From positions 248,001 to 312,000 of the forward strand of contig CAWEQO010000004.1 in assembly GCA_963811225.1 (NCBI GenBank): a stretch of DNA of 64,000 bases, read 5' to 3'. The position numbers and the translations under genes are program-made. The stretch comes from CAWEQO01 sp963811225. Lineage in GTDB: Bacteria; Chloroflexota; Anaerolineae; Anaerolineales; Anaerolineaceae. Shown here one piece after another: positions 1-9,869 of the stretch. The notes beneath the pieces were generated by a model that did not search any database, had not been told where the DNA came from, and was given only the letters and a program-made list of their open reading frames with translations. Position 1 is the stretch's first letter, and the number at the start of each line of letters is the position of its first letter.

Positions 1-194
1 CAGGCCGGGCCGAGAAAGTCGCGACCGTCTTCGAACTGATCGTTCCAGCTGGCGGGCACTGCGATGGGCCGGGACTGGTCAAAGCCGCCGCTCCAGTTGG
101 AGACTCGCCCGACGTCATCCGGGTCGAAGCGGAAGTCCCAGAAATCGGGCAGCTGGATGACTTGACGGTAGGGGTTCGATTGGGGAAAAAGCAT
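1..194 (-). CDS. uidA: beta-glucuronidase, glycoside hydrolase family 2 (N-terminal part, cut by window edge)
   Basis: This is the first 64 codons of a family 2 glycoside hydrolase, read leftwards and truncated by the window start. The visible protein begins MLFPQSNPYRQ and carries IAVPASWNDQF, which matches the conserved start of UidA-type beta-glucuronidases (E. coli has IAVPGSFNDQF at the same place). These enzymes release glucuronic acid from glycoconjugates or plant polysaccharides. The ATG at 194 has a purine-rich GAGGA ribosome site just upstream. No signal peptide is visible, so a cytoplasmic enzyme is likely. Catalytic residues lie outside the window, and another GH2 specificity cannot be excluded. 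The sugar-isomerase and kinase genes nearby fit a plant-sugar lifestyle. Confidence 0.8.
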   Translation of the reverse strand, partial: MLFPQSNPYRQVIQLPDFWDFRFDPDDVGRVSNWSGGFDQSRPIAVPASWNDQFEDGRDFLGPA

Positions 195-338
195 GGAAGT
201 CCTCTTATTCGATCGGAAGGATGATTAAAATCTTTAGGATCAGCGCTTCGCTAAACATTACACATTCCGAGTTCCATTGAACTCCTTTGGAAAGGGCTGA
301 TCTCCCCAGGTTTCTTCCATACACAAGGATGTGTGTGG

Positions 339-2555
339 CTACGTGCTGAGCGGCAGCACAATGTGGAAGCAGCTGCCCGGGCAGGCTTGCTCGTCGCAGC
401 CGGGGCTTTCGACCCAGATGCGGCCGCCATGTGCCTCGACGATGCCCTTCGTGATGGTCAGTCCCAGACCCGGTCCGCCGCCCTTGAACTTGATGTCGCC
501 CGTGCTGTGGCGCAGGGCGTCACCGGCGCGGAAGAATTTTTCGAAGACCCGGTCGAGATCGTCGGGAGCGATGCCGATGCCGGTGTCGGCCACCAGCACC
601 TCGACCGCCCGGTCGCTGCTGCCGTTGTCGCCCGCCAGCAGCCGGCCGCGCACGGTGATCGTCCCCCCATCTGGGGTGTATTTGATGGCGTTCTGGATCA
701 GGTTGCTGAACACCTGCTTCATGCGGTTGGTGTCGGCGTGCACCTCGGGCAGTTCGGCCAGCCCTTCCACCTGCAGTGTCTGCTTGCGGATCGCCAGCGC
801 CTCCGTCCAAATCTCAGCCGCCTGACGGACGATGCCGGAAATGGTGGTTGAATATTTCTCCAGCTGCAGGGTCTGGCTGTCCAAGCGGGACACGTCGAAC
901 ATTGTGTCTACGATCTCTTCCAGCTTGATGGTCGCCTTGCGGACGTTCTGGGTCAGGTTGAGACCCATCTCAGGGCGCAGGTCGCCCTCGGCCATCATCT
1001 CGGCCAGGATGTCGTTGTAACCGCGCACCTGGGTGAGGGGGGTGCGCAGCTCGTGCGAGGCGATGTCGATGAAGTCGGACTTGGCCTGATCCAGACGGGC
1101 CAGTTCTCGGTTCGCAGTCAGCAGCTCGCGGTTAAGGCGCTCGTTGTCGATGTTGCGGATCAGCAGATCGTCGTACAGGCGCGCGTTTTCCAGCACAACG
1201 CCGGTTTGCCCGGCCAGGGTGCGTAGAAAGTGCAGATCGCGCTCGTCGTAGCGGTCGCCGGAGTGCTTTGGCCCGAGAGCCAGCAAACCAATCCAGCTGC
1301 CGTGGGCTGCAATTGGGATATAGACGTCCGCATTCAGGTCGGCAAACCAGCGGCGCTCAGCTGCCGGGACGGATTGGAACTCGGGCAGCAGGTCGATGTC
1401 GTATTGGGTCAGCGGGGCGTCCGGCGCCAACATGCGCTGCATCAGGGCGCTGCCGCGGGTGAATGCGGCTCCTTCTGCACAGGCGCCACGTAAATTGGCC
1501 AGCGGCTGCACCCAGTAAGACAGCTGCTCCTCGGCGTCACCCTCCGTAGAGACCACAAACAGGACCGCGCTGCGGGGGTGGAAGATGGCCTCGATGCCGT
1601 CCATGACCGCTGCCGACAGGGCTTGCAGATCGAGGATGTTATTGATCTGCTGGCCGTACTGCTCGAGGGCCAGGGCCGGGTCATAGCCACTGCCGCTGAT
1701 GCGCCGGGTGATCTTATTTTGCGACCAAACCAGCAGCGGATTGAGCGCCAGCGCCAGGATGAGCGCCAGGGCCGACCCGGCCAGGATCGGTTGGGTTGTG
1801 GGCAGTTGACGCAGCAGGAGCAGGGCGGCATACAGCAGCGCAGCGTAGGCCAGGACGGCCAACAACAGCCCGGACAGGCGCGCCAGCGAGCGCCGGGTGA
1901 TGGCGCGCGCATCTGGCAGGTGGTGGGAGGGCATAATCCAGGCGGCTAGCAGCGCCGCCAGCAAGTAGACGATCACGCCAAAGCCGGGGTAACCGGCCAT
2001 ATATAATCCGCTGCCGGTCACGCTCAGGGTCAGCGCCAGGGTCCAGTAGTTTAAGCGGTTGCGGTGCAGGGGGTTGGGGGTGCGGTAGAAGGCTCGCAGC
2101 GTCAGGACGCCTCCGGCGACCGACAGGGCCAGCCAGCCGGCGCCTTCGATCAGGATGACGGCGGCATCGCGGCTTGCGGCGTCGGTGGCGATGGTCCAGG
2201 TGGCGGGCAGTGCCGGCCAGTTCTCGATGAGCAGGGCGCAGGCGGCAATCCAGGCGAAGCCCAGAAGCCAGGCCAGGCTGCTGCTGCCGTTGCGTTTCAC
2301 AAAGGCGTGGGTCAGCTGGAAGAACAACAAGGCCAGCAGCAGGATTCCATAAGTGGGCAGATGGGCCATCAGGCGCGGGTACAGCCAGGTCACGTTGGGC
2401 AGATGCAGGAGCAGCAGCGATATGTCCCACAGAATGGCTGCGAACAGGAACAGCGCCAGCAGGAGGGTGTTGCGCTCGGAGAGCGGGTGCTTTTTGAGGG
2501 CCAAGCCGAGGACGATCAGGGTCAGAACGGCAGCGGTGGGGGTAATGATGTTCAT
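339..2555 (-). CDS. membrane sensor histidine kinase with GAF domain
   Basis: A 738-residue sensor kinase. Residues 1 to about 245 are very hydrophobic and form about seven membrane segments, resembling the 7TM N-terminal module of histidine kinases. A GAF-like region follows (about 300-455), then a HisKA dimerisation domain with the phospho-acceptor His near residue 501 (ASHELRTPL), and a HATPase domain with N box NAIKYTPDGG, G1 box ADTGIGI and a glycine-rich GGGPGLGLT lid. All key kinase motifs are intact. No response regulator lies next to it, so it is an orphan in this window. Its start codon overlaps the stop of the upstream URO-D remnant as ATGA, which suggests translational coupling. 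The ligand is unknown. Confidence 0.93.
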   Translation of the reverse strand: MNIITPTAAVLTLIVLGLALKKHPLSERNTLLLALFLFAAILWDISLLLLHLPNVTWLYPRLMAHLPTYGILLLALLFFQLTHAFVKRNGSSSLAWLLGFAWIAACALLIENWPALPATWTIATDAASRDAAVILIEGAGWLALSVAGGVLTLRAFYRTPNPLHRNRLNYWTLALTLSVTGSGLYMAGYPGFGVIVYLLAALLAAWIMPSHHLPDARAITRRSLARLSGLLLAVLAYAALLYAALLLLRQLPTTQPILAGSALALILALALNPLLVWSQNKITRRISGSGYDPALALEQYGQQINNILDLQALSAAVMDGIEAIFHPRSAVLFVVSTEGDAEEQLSYWVQPLANLRGACAEGAAFTRGSALMQRMLAPDAPLTQYDIDLLPEFQSVPAAERRWFADLNADVYIPIAAHGSWIGLLALGPKHSGDRYDERDLHFLRTLAGQTGVVLENARLYDDLLIRNIDNERLNRELLTANRELARLDQAKSDFIDIASHELRTPLTQVRGYNDILAEMMAEGDLRPEMGLNLTQNVRKATIKLEEIVDTMFDVSRLDSQTLQLEKYSTTISGIVRQAAEIWTEALAIRKQTLQVEGLAELPEVHADTNRMKQVFSNLIQNAIKYTPDGGTITVRGRLLAGDNGSSDRAVEVLVADTGIGIAPDDLDRVFEKFFRAGDALRHSTGDIKFKGGGPGLGLTITKGIVEAHGGRIWVESPGCDEQACPGSCFHIVLPLST

Positions 2556-2776
2556 GCTTCGATTGTGGCCTCCGCCATAGCGGCGATATTCAGTGGGGGA
2601 ACATCGGGTAAGATGGCCTCATGGCTGGGGCTGGCGATCCAGCAGGGGCCGAGCAATTCACCCAGGCGGCAGACCTCGGCCATCACTTCTTGCAGTGAGG
2701 CGTTGCCCAGCCAAAATCCTGTGCGGTCGGCCGGCTTGCCGCTGATGATGGTGTGGATGCGTTCGCTGTGATTCAT
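2552..2776 (-). pseudogene. URO-D family remnant with large internal deletion
   Basis: A 74-residue frame starting at ATG 2776 behind an AAGGA site. Its first part (MNHSERIHTIISGKPADR, then FWLGN) looks like the N-terminus of uroporphyrinogen-decarboxylase-family proteins. Its second part (LGPCWIASPSHEAILPDVPP, then LNIAAM) looks like the C-terminal SPSH...PDVPPEN motif of the same family. The roughly 250 intervening residues that make the TIM barrel are absent, yet the frame stays open. I read this as an in-frame internal deletion remnant. It ends in an ATGA overlap with the histidine kinase, so it may survive as a translated leader. A genuine small protein is the alternative. Confidence 0.65.
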
Positions 2777-2890
2777 GGGGCATCCTTCGTGAGAGGAATT
2801 TCTATCTCTATTGTACAGGCATCTGGATTTCGCGGGGGAAACCATGCAAATTAGTGGATCTGTCATCTTTTTTCTGAGATTCATTTATGG

Positions 2891-2927
2891 TAATATAGAA
2901 GCAGCGTTTCCATGAAATCGATTTCAT
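2891..2927 (+). promoter_or_regulatory. LacI-type operator and -10 element upstream of fucI
   Basis: A perfect 16-base palindrome, ATGAAATCGATTTCAT, occupies 2912-2927. A central CG flanked by A/T-rich half-sites is the usual form of LacI/GalR-family operators. A -10-like TAATAT lies at 2891-2896, so the operator would sit just after the transcription start, where a repressor blocks elongation. No convincing -35 is seen. The operator is 52 bases before the fucI start, so sugar-responsive repression of fucI is the likely role. No LacI gene is in the window. Confidence 0.55.
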
Positions 2928-2979
2928 TTAAGTTGTGAAAATTAAATACCCAACTGCTTCAGACGAGGAGTAATAACCC

Positions 2980-4788
<1,809 letters not shown>

Positions 4789-4808
4789 AAAAAATAACGT
4801 CTTACTTG

Positions 4809-4862
4809 AAGGCGCCAAGACGCGAAGAGAGAAAGTAAGTTTTTTTGCGCTCTTGGCGCCTT
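4809..4862 (+). terminator. inverted repeat after fucI
   Basis: A perfect 12-base stem (AAGGCGCCAAGA at 4809-4820 with TCTTGGCGCCTT at 4851-4862) encloses a 30-base loop that can pair further (CGCGAAGAG with GCGC). It lies between fucI and the next gene on the same strand, so it may reduce read-through rather than end the operon completely. Confidence 0.5.
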
Positions 4863-4892
4863 TACATAATGATTTCTACAGGAGACCGGTCA

Positions 4893-5990
4893 ATGCCCGA
4901 CATCGACGTACGCTTTCACGAGGAAGACTGGCAGCGCATCGAGCGGGACTGGTGCGCGTGGTGGGCCGGGGAACTGGAGCGGCCTCTGGTGGGGTTGGAG
5001 ATCATTGAGCCGCAGGACTACGGCGTGCTGGAGACTGCGCCGGAGTTTGCCAGCAACCTGCCGTTCGACATGCCCGCCGAGGAGGTGATCGAGCGTTATA
5101 CAACCTTCCTGGAGACGACCCATTTCCTGGGCGATGCGTTCCCCAAGTGGTGGCTGAACTTTGGCCCGGGGGTGGGGGCCGGGTTCCTGGGAGCAAATGT
5201 GAAACCGGCTCCGGATACGGTCTGGTTCGAGCCGCAGGAGCTGAAGCCCATCCGAGATTTGCATTTCGGCTATGATGCAGAGAACCCCTGGTGGCGGCGG
5301 GTGCAGGAGCTGACCGCGCTGGCGGTGGAGCGCTGGGGCGACCGGGTGGTGGTGGGGCACACGGACATCGGCGGCAATCTGGACATCCTGTCCTCGTTTC
5401 GTACGCCGCAAGGGCTGCTGCTGGACCTGTACGACGCTCCGCAAGAGGTCGACCGGCTGGTGGGCGAGATCACGACCGTGTGGCTGCGCTACTACGATGA
5501 ATTGGCGCAGATGATCCTGCCGGCGGGGCGCGGCACGAGCTGCTGGGCGCCGGTCTGGTCGCCCGGCACGACCTACATGCTGCAGAGCGACTTTTCGTAT
5601 ATGATTTCACCCAAGATGTTCGAACGCTTCGTGCTGCCGGATCTATACGCCTGCTGCGAGAATCTCGAGCATGCCTTCTATCACTTGGACGGTAAGGGCG
5701 AGATCGCACATCTGGACATGCTGCTGTCCTTAGATCGGCTGCGAGGCATCCAGTGGGTGCCGGGAGACGGCGCACCACCTCCAGAGGACTGGCTGCCGCT
5801 GCTCAAGCGCATCCGCGACGGCGGCAAGCTGTGCCAGGTGATGGTGACGGCGGAAGGGGCGCGCAAGATCGTGCGCGAGATCGGCGGGAAGGGCTTTATC
5901 CTGGCGGTGTATGATCCGAGCTTGTCATTGGAGGAGGGGCAGGCGTTCCTGGAGACGTTGGCAGTTGAGGGTGGCTGGGAAAGAGCGTAA
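4893..5990 (+). CDS. URO-D superfamily protein (methyltransferase/decarboxylase-like)
   Basis: A 365-residue protein of the uroporphyrinogen decarboxylase superfamily, starting at ATG 4893 behind AGGAG. An upstream in-frame ATG at 4845 lacks a ribosome site. Family signs are VGHTDIGGNLDILSSFRTPQ, the barrel segment HAFYHLDGKGEIAHLDMLL, and GIQWVPGDGAP towards the C-terminus. The arginine-rich N-terminal substrate signature of true HemE is not seen, so heme synthesis is unlikely. Relatives without that signature include corrinoid methyltransferases such as MtaA/MtbA types and many uncharacterised Chloroflexota proteins. Position after fucI, about 100 bases downstream, suggests co-expression in sugar use, but the substrate is unknown. 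It is one of three URO-D-type loci in this window. Confidence 0.75.
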   Translation: MPDIDVRFHEEDWQRIERDWCAWWAGELERPLVGLEIIEPQDYGVLETAPEFASNLPFDMPAEEVIERYTTFLETTHFLGDAFPKWWLNFGPGVGAGFLGANVKPAPDTVWFEPQELKPIRDLHFGYDAENPWWRRVQELTALAVERWGDRVVVGHTDIGGNLDILSSFRTPQGLLLDLYDAPQEVDRLVGEITTVWLRYYDELAQMILPAGRGTSCWAPVWSPGTTYMLQSDFSYMISPKMFERFVLPDLYACCENLEHAFYHLDGKGEIAHLDMLLSLDRLRGIQWVPGDGAPPPEDWLPLLKRIRDGGKLCQVMVTAEGARKIVREIGGKGFILAVYDPSLSLEEGQAFLETLAVEGGWERA

Positions 5991-6299
5991 TGCACAGTCA
6001 CAGAAACCGCACAGCGCGCAGAAGCTTATTTCTGATTTTTTTAATTAAGAGAAAGCAAAGAGACACTGAGAAGAAAGTTTATCAGCGTCTCTTTGCTTTC
6101 TCTGCATCAGTTGGGTAGCCCAAGACATTTTTTGCCTTGAGTATCTTTCAAGAAGTCTCACCATTTGCTAAAAGGCGGAATTACTTTTTTTAGTAGACTG
6201 GGAAACAAGTAGATGGAGTAAAATTATTTTTGCTCCATTCCTCCTCTTTACGAATTCCAACTGTTTTGTCATATTTTTCTCCTTCCTGCGTTTACATAG
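5991..6299. other. intergenic region before the sigma-factor gene
   Basis: A 309-base gap without a gene. It holds the strong stem-loop at 6048-6103 and a second inverted repeat at 6214-6237 (TGGAGTAAAA / TTTTGCTCCA, one mismatch, 4-base loop) about 60 bases before the sigma start. The second repeat could be an operator or a 5'-leader hairpin. The DNA is AT-rich compared with the flanking genes. I cannot assign a convincing -35/-10 pair. Confidence 0.45.
6048..6103 (+). terminator. long stem-loop terminator after the URO-D gene
   Basis: Two 22-base arms (6048-6069 and 6082-6103) pair with a single mismatch around a 12-base loop. It lies about 60 bases after the URO-D-family stop at 5990 and before the sigma-factor gene. 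Confidence 0.7.
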
Positions 6300-6920
6300 A
6301 TGAAACCTGGCCGCGTTTCAACCTACATAGAGGATGTTCCTTTGAAAAAAGCGAGATGGCTGCAAGGCCTTTCGTGGCTGTTATCAGCAGAAGAGATCAA
6401 CACGCCGTTTGATAGCCCCGAGTCATTCAGTGCCCTCTACGAGCAAAGCTACCGTTCCGTCTACCGTTATGTATTTGGGATGCAGGGTGGGCCGGTAGAA
6501 GACGTGGAAGACCTAGCCGCCGAGACGTTTAGCCGTGCCTGGAGGGCCCGACGCAGCTTCAACGGCGATCCCGACAAAGCCATCGGCTGGCTGCTGTGCA
6601 TCGCCAAAAGGCTGGTGATCGATGCCTACCGGCGCGACCGGGTGAGGATCCAACCGGAAACCGAAGCAACTGACGATATCCCAGGTTTCGGAGCCACCCC
6701 GGAAAACACCCTACTGGCAGATGAACGACGTCAAACTCTATGGAATCTGTTGCATTGCTTGCCAGCCGAACAAAGAGAAATGTTGGTCTTACGCTACCTG
6801 CTCGACTGGCGGATCAGCCAGATCGGCGAGTACCTGCAGATCCCGGAGAACACAGTCTCGGTGACCATACACCGTACGCTTGTACGATTGCAGCGCGATT
6901 GGCCGCAAGAGAAGGAGTAA
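6300..6920 (+). CDS. ECF-type RNA polymerase sigma factor
   Basis: A 206-residue sigma-70-family protein of the extracytoplasmic-function class. Region 2 spans about residues 44-90 (LYEQSYRSVYRYVF ... EDLAAETFSRAWR). Region 4 covers about 150-200 (LPAEQREMLVLRYLLDWRIS ... IPENTVSVTIHRTLVRLQ), a helix-turn-helix that reads -35 elements. Regions 1 and 3 are missing, as in ECF factors. The first 35 residues are a non-conserved extension and the ATG at 6300 has no strong ribosome site, so translation may begin further in. The next gene starts 4 bases after the stop and encodes a membrane protein expected to be its anti-sigma partner. Target promoters are unknown. Confidence 0.92.
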   Translation: MKPGRVSTYIEDVPLKKARWLQGLSWLLSAEEINTPFDSPESFSALYEQSYRSVYRYVFGMQGGPVEDVEDLAAETFSRAWRARRSFNGDPDKAIGWLLCIAKRLVIDAYRRDRVRIQPETEATDDIPGFGATPENTLLADERRQTLWNLLHCLPAEQREMLVLRYLLDWRISQIGEYLQIPENTVSVTIHRTLVRLQRDWPQEKE

Positions 6921-6924
6921 GACA

Positions 6925-8367
6925 ATGATTGCCAGAAAAGGAAAGACGCCCGATATCGCCCAAATCGAGGAACTCCTCCTATCCACCCGCCCTGAGCCAG
7001 GTGCGCGCTTCCATCAGCGAATGGCCGGCGCACCATGGAAGGCGACTTCAACCCAAAAGGAAGGAGTTTTTAAGATGAATGGGAAGTATCGTTTTGCGGC
7101 ACTCGTTGCCGTGGTCTTGGTTCTCATCACAGTGCTGTTCGTAACCCCGGCCGGCAGTGTACTTGCCAATCAGGTTGCGCATTTCTTTACCCGCGCTCAG
7201 AGCAACGCTTTGCCACTGCCCAGCGATCAGATTCAACCTCCGATCCCCTCGGCCACTCCCGAGCCTACCCACGCATTGGCCTTGCAGCCTGCGAGCCAGG
7301 TCGCTACCACTGCCCCGACGGCTACCCTGGTTCCCACGCCTGTCTTCAACCCTGATGAACTGCAAGATCTGAGCCTGGCGGAGGCAGAAGCGGCGGTTGG
7401 ATTCAAGCTGTACCAGCCGTCCAGCCTACCACGCGATTATCGCCTGACCCGGATCCTTTACGATCCATCGCACCAGATGGTCAGCTTGCAGTATTCCTCT
7501 CCACAGGCCGGCACCGGCGAGTTCTTCCAGGTGATGGAAGGCAAGAATCTGGAACCGCTCTCGGTTGGGCCAGATGCCCAGATCGAAACGGTCGATGTTG
7601 GCGGGGCGAGCGCTGACTTCGTGCAGGGCGCCTGGTTTATCGCGAATGGAGCCAGCGAGAAGACCTGGGAGAGCGAAGCCGGTTTATACACTTTACGTTG
7701 GCAGGTGGAAGATGCAGCAATCTCTATCCGGTTTTTCTTGAACGAAAGCTTCAGCCCGGCCTACCTGGAAAGGGATGAAATGCTGGCAGTCGCTCGCAGC
7801 ATGACCCAAGAAGCTGCTGGATCGGAAATTCCGCTTGTCGCGGCTGGGGAACAACCTGGCGCTGCACCGGCCACCAACCAGCCAGATCTGTTCACCAGCA
7901 TTCCCGATCTGGAAGCCCTGGCCGGGTTCGACGTGCTGGAGCCGGGCTTGCTGCCCGAAGGTTTAGCCTTCAGCCACGCCCGTTACAATTCGTCTTTCGG
8001 TAGTGTTTCATTGTTCTATGGCAGCTTTGCCCCAGACCGAATCCACGCAGACGGCCCGGTCTTGGTAGTCATTCAGGGACCGCGGACAAAAACCGGCGGG
8101 GGCCCCACCATTGAATACCCGCCCGGAGCAATTCAAACCATCAAAGTCAATGGATATCTTGGCCAGCTCATGCAAGGCAGTATCGAAACCTTCATGGCCG
8201 AACCCGGTCAACCAACTCCAGAGCCAGTCTGGCACGCCAACGACGGCACCTTCAACCTCACCTGGGAGACAGACGAGATGTCCTTTACCATCCACTTTGG
8301 CCCTGCCGGAAAGGGAGGACGCATAACCCAGGAGGAACTGCTCCAGATCGCGGAGAGCTTGCATTAG
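6925..8367 (+). CDS. membrane anti-sigma-type regulator with duplicated extracytoplasmic domain
   Basis: A 480-residue protein starting at ATG 6925 behind AAGGAG, 4 bases after the sigma stop. The N-terminal 50 residues (RPEPGARFHQRMAGAPW) are cytoplasmic and resemble short sigma-binding segments of anti-sigma factors. One membrane helix follows at about 56-76, then a Pro/Thr-rich linker. The outer part contains two related copies of about 150 residues, one beginning VGFKLYQPSSLPRDYRLTRI and the other AGFDVLEPGLLPEGLAFSHA, each ending in an ELLQIAESL-like helix and resembling DUF4367. No zinc-binding HxxxCxxC anti-sigma motif is present. A second ATG at 7075 with its own AAGGAG could give a form lacking the cytoplasmic segment. 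Signal and mechanism are inferred from the context. Confidence 0.72.
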   Translation: MIARKGKTPDIAQIEELLLSTRPEPGARFHQRMAGAPWKATSTQKEGVFKMNGKYRFAALVAVVLVLITVLFVTPAGSVLANQVAHFFTRAQSNALPLPSDQIQPPIPSATPEPTHALALQPASQVATTAPTATLVPTPVFNPDELQDLSLAEAEAAVGFKLYQPSSLPRDYRLTRILYDPSHQMVSLQYSSPQAGTGEFFQVMEGKNLEPLSVGPDAQIETVDVGGASADFVQGAWFIANGASEKTWESEAGLYTLRWQVEDAAISIRFFLNESFSPAYLERDEMLAVARSMTQEAAGSEIPLVAAGEQPGAAPATNQPDLFTSIPDLEALAGFDVLEPGLLPEGLAFSHARYNSSFGSVSLFYGSFAPDRIHADGPVLVVIQGPRTKTGGGPTIEYPPGAIQTIKVNGYLGQLMQGSIETFMAEPGQPTPEPVWHANDGTFNLTWETDEMSFTIHFGPAGKGGRITQEELLQIAESLH

Positions 8368-8422
8368 GAGTAGAGTTACTAAAGCTACTAGCCATTCGGC
8401 TATATCTGGTTTCTAAAAATTT

Positions 8423-8458
8423 GAGAACAGTCAGAACCCCGAGGTTCTGACTGTTCTC
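8423..8458. terminator. bidirectional terminator between convergent genes
   Basis: A perfect 16-base stem (8423-8438 with 8443-8458) and a CCGA loop. AAAAATTT precedes it on the + side and a pyrimidine tract follows. It serves the sigma/anti-sigma operon on one side and the E1-E2 operon on the other. Confidence 0.8.
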
Positions 8459-8482
8459 TATTCTCTGCTCTCTACTCTCTTA

Positions 8483-9868
8483 TTATTCAGCAATCAGGAG
8501 GAACGGCTCTTCGATCAGCTGCTTGACGTGCTGCAGGAATCGGGCGGCGGGGGCGCCGTCGACCAGGCGGTGGTCGAAGACCAGGCTGAGGGTCAGCATC
8601 TCGCGGATGGCGGGCTGGCCTTCGTGCGGGACGACCTTGGGCGCAATACGTCCCACGCCCAGGATGGCGGCCTCGGGCAGGTTGATGACCGGGGTGAAGG
8701 CGTCGATGTCGTACATGCCCAGGTTGGTGATGGTGAAGGTGCCGCCGCTCAGATCGTCGGGGGAGATGCGGCCCTTGCGAGCCTTGTCGACCAGCTCGCG
8801 GAAGGTCTGCCCGAACTGGCGCAGGCTGAGCTTGTCGGCGTTCTTGACAACCGGCACCAGCAGGCCTCGCTCGGTATCCACCGCCATGCCCAGGTTGACA
8901 TTGGCCAGGCGTTCGATTGCATCCGGGGCGAGGCGGGCGTTCATGTAGGGGAACTTGCGCAGGGCGCGCGCCACCATCAGGGCCAGCATGTCGTTGTAGC
9001 CGGGGGTGAAGCCCCAAGAATCGCCCAGGCGAGCTTTGAGCCGGGTGCGGACCGCGACGAATTCGGTGGCGTCCACCTCGGTCACCAGGGTGACGCGGGC
9101 GGTGGTGTGGACGCTCATGCCAAGGCGCTCGGCGATGATGCCGCGCACACCCGCCAGGGGCACACGCTCCAGCACCTCGGCCTCGCCCAGCGGCAAGGGC
9201 ACCTGCACGCCCGGTTTCGCGGCGGCCGGTGTGATCGCCGGCGCTTCACGCCCGGCCATGCTGCGGGCCACGTCCTCTTTGACGATCTTGCCGCCTGGGC
9301 CGCTGCCCTTGACTTCATGCAGGTCCAGCCCGGCCGCAGCCGCGGCCCGCTGTGCCACCGGCGTGGCCTTGGGCATGTTCTGGAGGTAGGCGATCACATC
9401 CCGCTCGGCGACGCGTACGCCGCCGCCACCGGTGGGCTGGACCCTGGTTGGGTCAACGCCTTTCATTTCGGCCAGCCGGCGCGCCCGGGGCGACACAAAC
9501 ACCCGCTCGGTTTGAATGTCTTCCGGGTGTCCTGCTGCAGTGGCGGCTGCGGTAGGCGGCGCTGTGGGATCAGGCTCGGCGAGGGATTCAGCGGGCAGCG
9601 GTCCGGCGCTGCTGGTTTCGAAGCTGTCGTCCTTGCCGCCGATGATCGCCACCACGGTCAGCACCGGCACCACGTCCCCGGCCTTGAACGGCCCTTTATG
9701 CACGTAGCCCTTGGCGTTAGCCTCCACCGGGAAGACCGCCTTATCGGTCTCGACCTCCATGATCTGATCGCCGAAGTTCACTTTCGCGCCGTCCTCGACG
9801 CTCCAGTCGACGATGGTGACTTCCTCGACAGTCTGCCCCAGCTGGGGAATGAAAAACTCAGTGGCCAT
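8483..9868 (-). CDS. dihydrolipoamide acyltransferase (E2) of a 2-oxo-acid dehydrogenase complex
   Basis: A 461-residue E2. Residues 1-80 form a lipoyl domain with the lipoylation site EVETDKAVFPVEA. Two peripheral-subunit-binding-like motifs follow: SPRARRLAEMKGVDPTRVQP (about 125-160) and TPVAQRAAAAAGLDL (about 170-205); most E2s have one. The C-terminal catalytic domain carries the HRLVDGAPAARFL active-site signature. The enzyme transfers the acyl group made by E1 to coenzyme A. ATG at 9868 is one base after the E1 stop, so the two are translationally linked. No E3 (dihydrolipoamide dehydrogenase) gene is here. Pyruvate is the likely substrate, but acetoin or branched-chain acids are possible. 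Confidence 0.93.
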   Translation of the reverse strand: MATEFFIPQLGQTVEEVTIVDWSVEDGAKVNFGDQIMEVETDKAVFPVEANAKGYVHKGPFKAGDVVPVLTVVAIIGGKDDSFETSSAGPLPAESLAEPDPTAPPTAAATAAGHPEDIQTERVFVSPRARRLAEMKGVDPTRVQPTGGGGVRVAERDVIAYLQNMPKATPVAQRAAAAAGLDLHEVKGSGPGGKIVKEDVARSMAGREAPAITPAAAKPGVQVPLPLGEAEVLERVPLAGVRGIIAERLGMSVHTTARVTLVTEVDATEFVAVRTRLKARLGDSWGFTPGYNDMLALMVARALRKFPYMNARLAPDAIERLANVNLGMAVDTERGLLVPVVKNADKLSLRQFGQTFRELVDKARKGRISPDDLSGGTFTITNLGMYDIDAFTPVINLPEAAILGVGRIAPKVVPHEGQPAIREMLTLSLVFDHRLVDGAPAARFLQHVKQLIEEPFLLIAE

Positions 9869-9869
9869 A

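Noticed and set aside
242..252. AGCG-CTT-CGCT as an operator for the GH2 gene
   Set aside because: Only four bases per arm and no second copy found; too weak to call.
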